Shown one piece after another: positions 43,571-53,023 of a DNA stretch of 64,000 bases (the first letter of the stretch is position 1; the number at the start of each line of letters is the position of its first letter). The stretch is taken from NCBI GenBank assembly GCA_016720145.1, contig JADJXV010000004.1, positions 328,782 to 392,781 on the forward strand, written 5' to 3'. The notes below the pieces were generated by a model, which did not search any database, was not told the DNA's origin, and was given only the letters and a program-made list of their open reading frames with translations. Position numbers and translations under genes: made by a program. The stretch is from Ignavibacteria bacterium (lineage in GTDB: Bacteria > Bacteroidota > Ignavibacteria > Kapaibacteriales > UBA961).

Positions 43571-44672
43571 TTATTCATCAGTATCCATGAGCAAATACGC
43601 GCGGATAAAGCCGTCGAGCTCTCCATCCATCACCGAGTGAATATCCGTTTCTTTGAGTTCAGTGCGATGGTCATTGACCATCGTATAGGGCTGAAACACA
43701 TACGATCTGATCTGACTGCCCCATTCGATTTTCTTCTTCGTGCCCTCGATAATTGCTTTTGCAGCTTCCTCTTCTTCAAGGCGTTTTTTGTATAATTGCG
43801 ACTTGAGCATCTTCATAGCACGTTCCCGATTCAGGAGTTGCGAACGTTCTTGTTGGCAGGCAACGACAATTCCCGATGGAATATGGCGCAAACGCACGGC
43901 GGTTTCTACTTTGTTCACATTCTGTCCACCTTTTCCACCTGAACGGAAGGTATCCATTTCCACATCGGCGGGATTGACGACAATTTCCACATCATCTTCG
44001 ACTTCAGGATAGACATAGACCGATGCAAACGATGTCATGCGTTTGCCTTGAGAATTAAACGGTGAAATTCTCACCAAACGGTGCACGCCATTTTCTGCTT
44101 TCAAATAGCCGTAGGCATCTTTGCCGACCACTTCGAGGGTGGCGGATTTAATACCGGCGGCATCGCCTTCTTGTTCGTCGGCTAAATACACGGTATAGCC
44201 ATGACGCTCGCACCACCGCGTGTACATGCGGAGCAGCATTTCGGACCAATCCTGGGCTTCTGTGCCACCGGCTCCGGCGTGAATGGTGAGGAGCGCATTG
44301 CGGCTATCATCTTTACTGGAAAGGATTTTGCGGAGTTCGAGTTCGTCAACGGAGGCCTGCGCTTTCGCGATTTCAACATTAATATCAGTTTCGAGGGATT
44401 CGTCATTCATTTCATCGGCGAGTTCGATCATAGCGCCGGCATCTTCGACGATTGCGACGCTCGATTGCCAGAGAGAGACCCATTCTTTCCGTTCGGAAAT
44501 TTCCTGCATAATTTTCTGAGCGGCGGTGTTATCATCCCAAAAATTGGGTGCTTCGGACTGCTGCTCACGTTCTGCGATTTCGTCTAGTTTAGTATCGAGG
44601 TCAAAGGAACCTCCGCAGTTGTTCAGTACGTAAGCGAAGGTCATTGACACGGGATTTTTGGGGTTCGAACAT
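43571..44672 (-). CDS. prfB: Peptide chain release factor 2, with programmed +1 frameshift
   Basis: RF2 ends translation at UGA and UAA. The start is the ATG at 44672-44670 (MFEPQKSRVNDLRLRTEQLR). The zero frame reads LRRFL then stops at UGA within CTTTGAC (44600-44606). A +1 shift continues with DLDTKLDEIAER to the end, for about 366 residues. The stop-codon recognition motif SPF is in RISPFNSQG, and the catalytic GGQ is in FRSGGKGGQNVNKVETAVRL. A GTG-started frame downstream of the slip site would lose the natural N-terminus. This autoregulation is a known feature of prfB. Confidence 0.95.
44600..44614 (-). promoter_or_regulatory. prfB programmed +1 frameshift site with internal Shine-Dalgarno
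   Basis: On the minus strand GGAGG is followed by TTC and then CTT TGA C. The spacing of three bases from GGAGG to the slippery codon equals that of the E. coli site. Low RF2 slows reading of UGA and favours the shift. Confidence 0.93.
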
Positions 44673-44751
44673 GTTGTGCTTTCTGGATAATTAATTCTAA
44701 AATTATTTACTAATTGGATGTAAATATACTATGTTTCTATAACTTGTACTG

Positions 44752-46645
44752 CTACTCTTTCATAAACCTATACGATAGATTCCCAATTCTCACGATATAC
44801 ATACCACTTGATAAGCTCCGTATATCGATCACTTCGGTAGTATCAGAGGCATTTGAAGTCCTACGAATTGTGCTCACAATTTTCCCCTCCATTGACAGTA
44901 ATTCAATATCTTTCCCGATAGCTGTACGCGGGAATTGCAGGCGAAGATAATCGTGTGACGGAATCGGAGAGACGTGTAAGAGTTCGGGATTATCACTATT
45001 ATTTTCAGCCTCAACACTTGTACTTCCGGAAGCAGATGCCGTGGCACCTATACTTGTGTTATAATAACTTCCACTCGGAGAAGTTGTGAGCGCAACTGCT
45101 TTGATTTGATAATAGTTTGTGCCGGGCAATGGTGAATTGTCAGTATAGGTGAGTTGGTTTTGCGGAGTAGAATTCAATAGTGTAAAGTGTCCGAGTGGAG
45201 TATCCGAACGATACAAATAATAGCCGAGGACACTGGGTTCAATACTCGCATTCCAATGGATGTCCACCGTCGAGGAATTGGTAGCCGTTGCAAGTACATT
45301 TGTCGGTGGCGCGATGATATGCAGGCGTAAGGTAGGATCGCCCATCAAGGCCACATGTACGGCATTTGCAGCATAATTATAGGCATAGGTATTGATATTA
45401 TTCTGAGTAGTCCTAGCGCAATCACCGATGGTAAAACCCATCGCCATCGCGTGGTGTTGCCAATGCGGACGACTACTCCAGGCGTTGGTTAAGCCATTTT
45501 GCGCAGCAGCGAGAGGCGCTCGCAGGAGATTATTCACATTATCCCAATCGCCAAAATTACTCCCAAAAAGCATGTTAAAATAGTATGTTTTCATTTGCGC
45601 AACTGGTAAGGTAATCATATTCGATGATATTTTTCGTTCCAAACATCACCGAAAAATCCCTCCATGCCTGACTTCCATTAGCGCCATTGCTTGCGCCGAA
45701 TTGGTCATTGATGACACCTTTTGCGGCGGTTTGGGTGATTTTATGCCGAAAGTCATGCGCTTTTTTGAAGTACTGTTTGGTTAATTCAGCTTCGGAGAGC
45801 GGGAAGAGCGGCATATTCGAAAGGTCAATTCTACCAAGATGATACTTCACAGGTGCGGGCAGGGAAGTGTTGTCGAATTTGCCATCGCCGGGCAGGTTTT
45901 TGTTCTCACTTCTCACTCCATTTGTATTGGTAGCAGTATCGGTCCATTGGTCGTAATCAATCGCATAATACACATCAGCAGGCCAGCATCCACTATGCTC
46001 AATGTGACCATCGGGCGCGCCGATTTTAAAATTTGTATCCTTGCCAAAATTACCGGAGTAGGGCACGGGTACATGCCCGAGAAGAATCACCGACGTCAAT
46101 CCACCGGCAATGGAATCAAAACGTTGAATCTCACTTTTCACAAACTGTACTGCATCGGTTTTTGCAACCTGAGTCGTGAATACATTCCATCCATCGGAGG
46201 CAATATCGAGCAAATACGCATTCAATTCTTTGGGAATTGAAGCAGCAAGTGTTTTTTCTACAACCACTAACGCAGCTCCACGCTGTTGAACTGCCGGAAT
46301 TTCCATCCCACTCAAAAGATAGGTGATACCAAGTAATGTACTGCCGTTCCTTTTCTGAATATTGTATTCATAGAGTTTGCCGGTGGTGACATCGGTGTCC
46401 GTCCACATCGTATCAGTCCCGGAAGCTGTTCCCTTGATTGCTCCCCAACTTTGGTCATTTTTTGCTTTTCGATAAATACTATAGGACGTAACGCCGGTAG
46501 AAATTTTAGGCCATCGGATAGAAATTGAGGGAGGAGTCGTCGTCACAACCGCATGTGCTTGTACGGTATAGTCTTGGTTGGTTTGAGCTTGCAAGCCAAG
46601 GGATACTACAAGAAAGAGGATTGAAATTGTAGAAAATATGTTCAT
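44752..46645 (-). CDS. Secreted fibronectin-type-III protein with T9SS-type C-terminus (frameshifted)
   Basis: Two overlapping frames belong to one gene. The start is the ATG at 46645-46643 (MNIFSTISILFLVVSLGLQA), a signal peptide. An N-terminal fibronectin type III domain (WPKISTGVTSYSIYRKAKND) is followed by a region similar to gingipain-like C25 proteins (LTSVILLGHVPVPYSG, DVYYAIDYDQWTD). The frame changes near the A/T run at 45588-45597 (one base extra). The rest carries a second fibronectin domain (PSVLGYYLYRSDTPLG) and a sorting-type end (VSPIPSHDYLRLQFP). About 630 residues if repaired. Confidence 0.75.
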
Positions 46646-46727
46646 TATTTCTTGCTTTTGGATTTGAATTCTTTGTTTCGAATTGAGATCTTTGCTTTGT
46701 GAATCCAAATAGATTTGTTGAAGAAAA

Positions 46728-48464
46728 TTATTTAATTTCCGTCAAATATAAATACGAATCACCGGATTTGGCAAGGACATAATCGTTCCAAAATTTTTCA
46801 TCTTCTACGTAATCGTAGGAATAATCCCACTCGGTCAAGCTATTAATTTGCTCCGTGAAATTAAGTCCAAATTCTGTAATTTTAAAATCTGTTGGTTTTA
46901 AATATTTCCATTCGTATCGCAAATACGTGCTATCTGATTGCTGTATAAAAACAAAATAACGTATGTATATACTATTACCATTTTGGTGTACATTTACTGG
47001 GCTTAAAACTGTACTAAAATTAGCTGGGTGAATAAGTAGAAAATCATTGGGAGATTTTGTTAATGGTTCGAATTTAAAAGTATCTTGAGCATTTGCTGAG
47101 AGTACGAGTGGTTTAAGATATCTGTTGTAAAAATCGTGTTCACGTGCATCAAGTTGCTCTTCTAGCTCTTTTCTCTGCTCAGAAACAACTACGTCATACA
47201 TTCCTATATAAGGTCTGTTCTCTCTTTCTCGAGATTTCCACATAGATTGTCCATATTTATCCCAATCCGGATCTTTACGAAGGTCAACTATTTTCTTAAA
47301 AAATCTTTCTTCCCAAAAATCAGTGGAGTATTCTGCGGTGTTCTCTTTGAAAAAATCAAAACTTAGAATATTGCTAAAGAATTTTTGTTTTCCTTCTTCT
47401 TCATTTGCCGCTGCAAAATAGGTTGCATACGCTTTTTTGTAATACCACTTTCCATTATACTTTACACCTTTGACTATATAGGCATACCTTTGGGGAATAT
47501 CTTCAAAATATCCTTCATCGCCAATCTTTTTGCTGGTAATAAAATTTACGCTTTTATCTTGCAAGTTGTTTTGCAAGAGCTTTATATCTTGGGATGCAGT
47601 ATTCAGTAAAAAAAACGATACAAATTTACCGCTATCTGGACTAAAGAATGACTGAAATACATGAGTCAAGTTGATAGTAGTATCCAACGGTGAGATGATG
47701 CGGCTAAGCGCTAGTGTGTCGAATGGTTGCGGTAGATAAGTATAGACTAATTTGTCGAAACGTTCCTGAGCCAATTGTCTTTGTCTTTTTAATGTTGGGC
47801 TGTGCAGCCCGATTGTATATACTATTTCAGATAATGCTTGTAACATTGCATTATTTAGGGCGCAGTCAACCGAACTGTCCGGGCAGGCAAATTCAAAACC
47901 TGGGTTACTCCAATCTCCAATGTATTTTTTGTCAATTAGTATGCTATCTGTAGCATTATCATATAATTGAACGGTAATTTTGGCATAGCTGATAGTGTTA
48001 GATTTATACAATTCTATCGAAGGAATATTCACAACGTATTGTAGATGCTCAAGAGTCGATTGCTTCCGCAATTCACGTATTGTTCCGCTACTTTTAGCAT
48101 CCTTAAGTCGTATGAGTAAATTCGGGAATCGTTCGTAAAAGCGATACATGAGATATTCATGGGCAATCACACTTGTAAATTTAAAGTAGTCCAATGAGGA
48201 ATAAAACTTGTATTCACTTTGAGTTGTTATTCGAATATTCGTATCTATATTCTTTAAGTTCTGAGATTCACCCGCGCGTGCAAGTTTCTCATTCGAGTAT
48301 TGCTTTAAGTCATTTTTCTTTGCTTGAATTTCCTTAGTAAACACCTTATCATACTTAATCTTATTCGGCGCCAATATTAGTATTTGCGGCTCATATACTA
48401 CTTGGGCGAGCGTTGTAGCAGCAGCCGCAAATAGAAACAAAATTGGAATAATATATCGCATCAT
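46728..48464 (-). CDS. Hypothetical exported protein, 578 residues
   Basis: The protein has a signal peptide (MMRYIIPILFLFAAAATTLA) and then a long soluble region with many Tyr, Phe, Lys and Asp residues. Helical stretches such as REHDFYNRYLKPLVLSA and EQRKELEEQLD are present. I find no catalytic motif and do not recognise the family. It lies 37 bp after sufC in the direction of transcription, but there is no sign it belongs to the Suf system. Confidence 0.65.
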   Translation of the reverse strand: MMRYIIPILFLFAAAATTLAQVVYEPQILILAPNKIKYDKVFTKEIQAKKNDLKQYSNEKLARAGESQNLKNIDTNIRITTQSEYKFYSSLDYFKFTSVIAHEYLMYRFYERFPNLLIRLKDAKSSGTIRELRKQSTLEHLQYVVNIPSIELYKSNTISYAKITVQLYDNATDSILIDKKYIGDWSNPGFEFACPDSSVDCALNNAMLQALSEIVYTIGLHSPTLKRQRQLAQERFDKLVYTYLPQPFDTLALSRIISPLDTTINLTHVFQSFFSPDSGKFVSFFLLNTASQDIKLLQNNLQDKSVNFITSKKIGDEGYFEDIPQRYAYIVKGVKYNGKWYYKKAYATYFAAANEEEGKQKFFSNILSFDFFKENTAEYSTDFWEERFFKKIVDLRKDPDWDKYGQSMWKSRERENRPYIGMYDVVVSEQRKELEEQLDAREHDFYNRYLKPLVLSANAQDTFKFEPLTKSPNDFLLIHPANFSTVLSPVNVHQNGNSIYIRYFVFIQQSDSTYLRYEWKYLKPTDFKITEFGLNFTEQINSLTEWDYSYDYVEDEKFWNDYVLAKSGDSYLYLTEIK

Positions 48465-48501
48465 TGGTGTATTTTGTTAGATAGAGAATATCCGGTTCTT
48501 A

Positions 48502-49254
48502 TTACCCGTTCGCCTCTTCCTTCACCCAATCATACCCTCTCGCCTCGAGCTCGAGCGCGAGTTCTTTGCCGCCGGACTTCACAATTCTACCATTATACAG
48601 CACATGTACGAAGTCGGGAATAATATAATCGAGCAGACGTTGGTAGTGAGTGATGACAATCGATGCGTTGTCCTTAGAGCGAAGTGTGTTGACGCCATTG
48701 GAAACGATTTTGAGTGCGTCGATGTCGAGTCCGCTGTCGGTCTCATCGAGGATCGAGAGCTTGGGATCGAGCATTGCCATTTGGAAAATTTCATTGCGTT
48801 TTTTCTCGCCACCGGAGAAACCTTCGTTGAGTGAACGTTGCAAAAACGTCATGTCAATTTCCATGAGCTTTGCTTTTTCTTTCATTAATTTCAGGAAGTC
48901 CATCGCGTCTAACTGTTCCTCACCACGATGCTTACGCACTTCATTGAGCGCAGTTTTGAGGAAATTCGCTGTGGAAACACCCGGGATTTCAACCGGATAT
49001 TGGAACGCCAAAAACACACCTTCGTGTGAACGTTCTTCGGGCGACATGTCGAGTAAATCCTTGCCGTCAAAAAGCACTTCGCCGCCGGTGATTTCATAGT
49101 CGGCGCGTCCTGCGAGGACGGAGGCGAGCGTCGATTTCCCCGAACCGTTGGGTCCCATGATTGCATGCACCTCACCGGCATTCACCGTGAGATTAATTCC
49201 TTTTAAAATTTCTTTTCCTTCGACCGATGCGTGTAGATTATTAATGATAAGCAT
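48502..49254 (-). CDS. sufC: Fe-S cluster assembly ATPase SufC
   Basis: This 250-residue ABC-type ATPase has Walker A GPNGSGKST, the Q-loop in LAFQYPVEIPG, the ABC signature FSGGEKKR, Walker B LSILDETDSGLD and the H-loop His in IVITHYQRLL. SufC powers the SufBCD scaffold. sufB lies 1.5 kb upstream on the same strand. The stretch between them contains a repeat array and a hypothetical gene. sufD and sufS are not found in the window. Confidence 0.95.
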   Translation of the reverse strand: MLIINNLHASVEGKEILKGINLTVNAGEVHAIMGPNGSGKSTLASVLAGRADYEITGGEVLFDGKDLLDMSPEERSHEGVFLAFQYPVEIPGVSTANFLKTALNEVRKHRGEEQLDAMDFLKLMKEKAKLMEIDMTFLQRSLNEGFSGGEKKRNEIFQMAMLDPKLSILDETDSGLDIDALKIVSNGVNTLRSKDNASIVITHYQRLLDYIIPDFVHVLYNGRIVKSGGKELALELEARGYDWVKEEANG

Positions 49255-49288
49255 GATGTTCCTGCTAAGTTTTTATGTATTATAAGTT

Positions 49289-49322
49289 TAATGGCACGCT
49301 GATGGCGCTGATTTTGTATGAT
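49289..49322 (-). repeat. Interspersed TGGCACGCTGATGGCGCTGA repeat
   Basis: One more copy of the dispersed element, just upstream of sufC. Confidence 0.75.
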
Positions 49323-49496
49323 GTAAGAATGATCTTTGTGTTGAATCTGTCCGTTGTTGATTTTTAATGCTTGAGTGAAGTTGCTACAAGAGATTGTGAG
49401 CTTCGTTGCTGTCAAGCTACACCGAAATTTGTTTAGAACAGAATGTTGAATTCACTGGAACCCTTTTTGGGGTGTTTTGTATAAATATCTTTTATT

Positions 49497-50090
49497 TTAT
49501 TTAGTTGCATCAACTAAATCGCGCAATTCGACAAATCGAAATAAGTTCTCAATCTGTGTTTCATCCAGTACTTTTCTCTGGATCCAACTAAGCTTAGTTT
49601 CAACATCATATTCACCTAATAGTCCGTCCAATAAAAGATAAATTGCTTGGTTAAATTCTGTTACATCTGAATAGTTCATTATGTTCAGCTCAACTCCAAT
49701 TTTATCGGATTCGTTAGAATATCTAAAATATATGTCATCGTAAGATAAATCAAGATCACCATATTTTACTGAATCATATTCTAATGGTAATCTTTGTCGA
49801 AAAGCAATTATTTCCCAGTTTGTAATTTTAGGCGCCTTTTCAACCAACCTTTTCACGGAAGGAAATGACACTTTTAATCCACCAGCAGAAATTACAAACT
49901 CTTTAATTCCATTGTCGTGAATTGGACTAAACTCAAATGTCAGGTTAGGATCGATCTCATTTAGTTGATAACCTAATCTGTCGAATAAAAATTCATCGAC
50001 ACCATCTTTGTAATAGTCGATTTGATTTTCCACAAACCATTCCCAAAACAGTCTGTCTTTGTCCTTTATGTTTTGAAATCCCAAATTCAT
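49497..50090 (-). CDS. Hypothetical protein between sufC and sufB
   Basis: This 197-residue protein is acidic and without signal peptide or membrane segment (MNLGFQNIKDKDRLFWEWFV). It has helix-rich and strand-rich parts, but no known motif. It is more AT-rich than the suf genes on either side and may be a late arrival. Some small acidic proteins of this look are immunity or antitoxin proteins; that is only a suggestion. Confidence 0.6.
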   Translation of the reverse strand: MNLGFQNIKDKDRLFWEWFVENQIDYYKDGVDEFLFDRLGYQLNEIDPNLTFEFSPIHDNGIKEFVISAGGLKVSFPSVKRLVEKAPKITNWEIIAFRQRLPLEYDSVKYGDLDLSYDDIYFRYSNESDKIGVELNIMNYSDVTEFNQAIYLLLDGLLGEYDVETKLSWIQRKVLDETQIENLFRFVELRDLVDATK

Positions 50091-50166
50091 AGTTGTTCAA
50101 ATAACGAGCTTTATATTATCAAAATTACCAGGTTGGTACCATGCTGTGCGAGTATTTTTTATATAC

Positions 50167-50740
50167 TTTTCAACACAAAGTACACGAAGGTTTCACAAAG
50201 TTCACTATCAGAATCCGGTAGTGTCCTTTGTGGCCACTTTGTGTCTTTGTGTTAAAATCTGTCCTGCTATTGAAATTTTTAAACACAAGTACACGAGGTT
50301 TCACAAAGTTCACTATCCGAATCCGGTAGTGTCCTTTGTGCCACTTTGTGCCTTTGTGTTAAAATCTGTCCTGCTATTTATTTTTAAACACAAAGTACAC
50401 GAAGGTTTCACAAAGTTCACTATCAGAATCCGGTAGTGTCCTTTGTGGCCACTTTGTGCCTTTGTGTTAAAATCTGTCCTTCTACTGAAATTTTTAAACA
50501 CAAAGTACACGAAGGTTTCACAAAGTTCACCATCCGAATCCGGTAGTGTCCTTTGTGGCCACTTTGTGTCTTTGTGTTAAAATCTGTCCTGCTATTGAAA
50601 TTTTTCAACACAAAGTACACGAAGGTTTCACAAAGTTCACCATCCGAATCCGGTAGTGTCCTTTGTGGCCACTTTGTGCCTTTGTGTTAAAATCTGTCCT
50701 GCTACTGAAATTTTAAACACAACATACACGAAGGAATTAC
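50167..50740. repeat. 110-bp tandem repeat array, five copies plus remnant
   Basis: Units begin near 50172, 50283, 50388, 50498 and 50608, with a decayed sixth from 50716. Each unit is an imperfect palindrome: AACACAAAGTACACGAAGG at one end and CCTTTGTGGCCACTTTGTG...CTTTGTGTT at the other, around GAATCCGGTA. Copies differ at a few positions. There are no unique spacers, so it is not CRISPR. Confidence 0.93.
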
Positions 50741-50775
50741 AACCTGATCTTTGCGCCTTTGCGTTAAAAAATGTA

Positions 50776-52224
50776 CTACCCGACACTACCCTCAAGCGAG
50801 ACAGCAAGCAGCCGCTGCGCTTCCACCGCGAATTCCATCGGTAATTGATTCATCACTTCCTTGCAATACCCGTTGACGATGAGCGCGATTGCCTCCTCGG
50901 TGGGGATGCCGCGTTGGTTGCAATAGAACAAAATATCTTCACCGATTTTGGAGGTCGTGGCTTCGTGCTCGACCATGGAACTGCTATTACTTACTTCGAG
51001 ATACGGGAATGTATGCGCCCCGCAGCGGTCGCCTATCAGCAGCGAGTCGCATTGCGAGAAATTCCGTGCATTGCTTGCTGTTTTGTTGATTTTCACGAGT
51101 CCGCGGTAACTGTTGTGCGACTTGCCGGCGGAGATTCCCTTCGATACAATCCGGCTTTTGGTGTTTTTGCCTATGTGCATCATCTTGGTGCCGGTGTCTG
51201 CCTGCTGATAATTATTCGTCACGGCGACGGAGTAGAATTCACCGATGGAATTGTCACCTTTGAGAATTACCGACGGATATTTCCATGTAATTGCCGAACC
51301 TGTCTCGACTTGCGTCCAAGATATTTTTGAATTATTCCCAAGGCAAATACCGCGCTTGGTCACGAAATTATAAATCCCACCTTTGCCATCTTTATCACCC
51401 GGATACCAGTTTTGGACCGTCGAATATTTCACTTCAGCGTTTGCGTGTGCTACGATCTCGACTACTGCTGCGTGGAGCTGATGTTCGTCGCGCATAGGAG
51501 CCGTGCAGCCCTCCAGATAACTCACATAACTTCCTTCTTCGGCAACAATTAACGTGCGTTCGAATTGTCCGGTATCTTTGGCATTAATCCGGAAATACGT
51601 TGATAATTCCATCGGACAGCGCACGCCTTTGGGGATGAAGCAGAAGGAGCCGTCGCTGAACACGGCGGAGTTCAGCGCGGAGTAGAAGTTGTCGCTCACG
51701 GGCACGACCGAACCGATATATTTTTGGATTAATTCGGGGTGTTCTTTGATCGCTTCGCTCATCGAACAGAAGATAATTCCTTTTTCGGCGAGCTTGGCTT
51801 TGAAGGTGGTGGCGACGGACACGCTATCGAACACTGCATCGACGGCGATACCGGAGAGGCGCTGCTGTTCGATGAGGGAAATGCCAAGTTTATCAAAGGT
51901 TTTACGAATTTCAGGATCGATATCATCGAGCGATAACGGCGCATCGGTATTGACTTTCGGTGCGGCGTAATAGCTCATATTTTTAAAATCAATTTCAGGA
52001 TAATGCACATTTGGCCATTTGGGTTCGCGCATGGTCAGCCAAAGTCGAAACGCTTTCAGGCGCCATTCGAGCATCCATTCGGGTTCGTTTTTCTTGGCGG
52101 AGATCATGCGCACGACGTCTTCGCTGAGACCTTTGGGTGCGATTTCCTGTTCGATGTCGCTCACAAAACCGTATTGGTAGTCACGGCTGACGACTTCATC
52201 GAGGATTGCCATTCCTGTTTCCAT
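50776..52224 (-). CDS. sufB: Fe-S cluster assembly scaffold SufB
   Basis: This 482-residue protein has family motifs including the core beta-helix region SYVSYLEGCTAPMRDEHQLHAAV, NRGTKMMHIGKNTKSRIVSKG-like (TGTKMMHIGKNTKSRIVSKG), DRCGAHTFPYLEV, and MVEHEATTSKIGEDILFYCN. The conserved Cys in EGCTAP is present. It lies downstream of the Rrf2 regulator on the same strand. It is separated from sufC by the 110-bp array and a hypothetical gene. Confidence 0.95.
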   Translation of the reverse strand: METGMAILDEVVSRDYQYGFVSDIEQEIAPKGLSEDVVRMISAKKNEPEWMLEWRLKAFRLWLTMREPKWPNVHYPEIDFKNMSYYAAPKVNTDAPLSLDDIDPEIRKTFDKLGISLIEQQRLSGIAVDAVFDSVSVATTFKAKLAEKGIIFCSMSEAIKEHPELIQKYIGSVVPVSDNFYSALNSAVFSDGSFCFIPKGVRCPMELSTYFRINAKDTGQFERTLIVAEEGSYVSYLEGCTAPMRDEHQLHAAVVEIVAHANAEVKYSTVQNWYPGDKDGKGGIYNFVTKRGICLGNNSKISWTQVETGSAITWKYPSVILKGDNSIGEFYSVAVTNNYQQADTGTKMMHIGKNTKSRIVSKGISAGKSHNSYRGLVKINKTASNARNFSQCDSLLIGDRCGAHTFPYLEVSNSSSMVEHEATTSKIGEDILFYCNQRGIPTEEAIALIVNGYCKEVMNQLPMEFAVEAQRLLAVSLEGSVG

Positions 52225-52263
52225 GTTGTTCTGTTGATAGTAGTTGTAAGTTTAAAGTAATAA

Positions 52264-52295
52264 GTTGTAAGTCGTAAGTCGTAAGTCGTAAGTCG
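52264..52295 (+). repeat. GTAAGTC repeats
   Basis: Four GTCGTAAGT units in the sufB-Rrf2 gap. A short repeat of the GCAAAGGCGCAGAGG type follows near 52362-52395. Confidence 0.75.
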
Positions 52296-52391
52296 TTGAA
52301 TTGTATATATTCTTCTGTCATGCTGAGCTTGTCGAAGTATTCAAATACTTGCCAATTTTTTTAACGCAAAGGCGCAGAGGGCGCAGAGATT

Positions 52392-52805
52392 TTACGCTAG
52401 AATTGTTGGCTGAATCATTTCTGCGATGGTCATGGACTGAAAGACATCGTCGATTTTTGCTTGTAATTTTTCCATTGGATTTTTGATTGTGCATTGTGTT
52501 TTGCAGGAGCATCCATCATCGGCGACCGTGCATTCGACGATATTTTGGCGGCCTTCGACGGCATTGATAATATTGGCGACGCTGATTCTTGAGGCAGTTT
52601 GTGCTAATATATATCCGCCTTGCACACCTTGTAAGGAGATTAAATATCCGGACTTAGAAAGTAAATTGAGTACTTTTGAGAGTAATTCATGGGAGATGTT
52701 GTACTGTTCGGAAATTTCCTTTGCCGGGACGACTGCGCCACTGCGTCCTGCGATATGCTGCATGGCGATGAGGCCGTATTCGACGCGTTTGGACAATCTG
52801 AGCAT
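52392..52805 (-). CDS. Rrf2-family (SufR/IscR-like) transcription regulator
   Basis: This 137-residue protein has a winged helix at residues 1-80 (LSKRVEYGLIAMQHIAGRSG, then VPAKEISEQYNISHELLSKVL). The cysteine-rich Fe-S-binding loop is ECTVADDGCSCKTQC (four Cys). The C-terminal helix carries ANIINAVEGRQNIVE before that loop. Rrf2 proteins such as IscR and SufR sense Fe-S status and repress suf or isc. sufB follows 168 bp downstream on the same strand, so it is the probable regulator of suf. Confidence 0.92.
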   Translation of the reverse strand: MLRLSKRVEYGLIAMQHIAGRSGAVVPAKEISEQYNISHELLSKVLNLLSKSGYLISLQGVQGGYILAQTASRISVANIINAVEGRQNIVECTVADDGCSCKTQCTIKNPMEKLQAKIDDVFQSMTIAEMIQPTILA

Positions 52806-53023
52806 AGGAAGAATAGAAAATTCTTAAACAAGACTTAATTAGTCGGATTTCGGACGGCAAAAATACGACTAATCTTGTCGGGTTTCCAAAAAGAAAAATA
52901 ACCTGTCAATAATTATGTATAATCCGGGCATATTATTGCCAAAGGAATCATGTATTTTTGCGCTGAAAAGCATCACAAGTGAGTAAGTAAATATTTGGAA
53001 TTCTAACAATAAGGTTCTACACT

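Noticed and set aside
44650..44672. RF2 starting at an internal GTG without frameshift
   Set aside because: The upstream frame ends in the canonical slippery stop with a matching internal Shine-Dalgarno, so the frameshifted product is expected.
44752..46645. Two separate genes
   Set aside because: The overlapping frames hold one continuous protein (signal peptide and domains first, sorting domain last), broken at a short A/T run.
50167..50740. CRISPR array
   Set aside because: The whole 110-bp unit repeats; there are no variable spacers.
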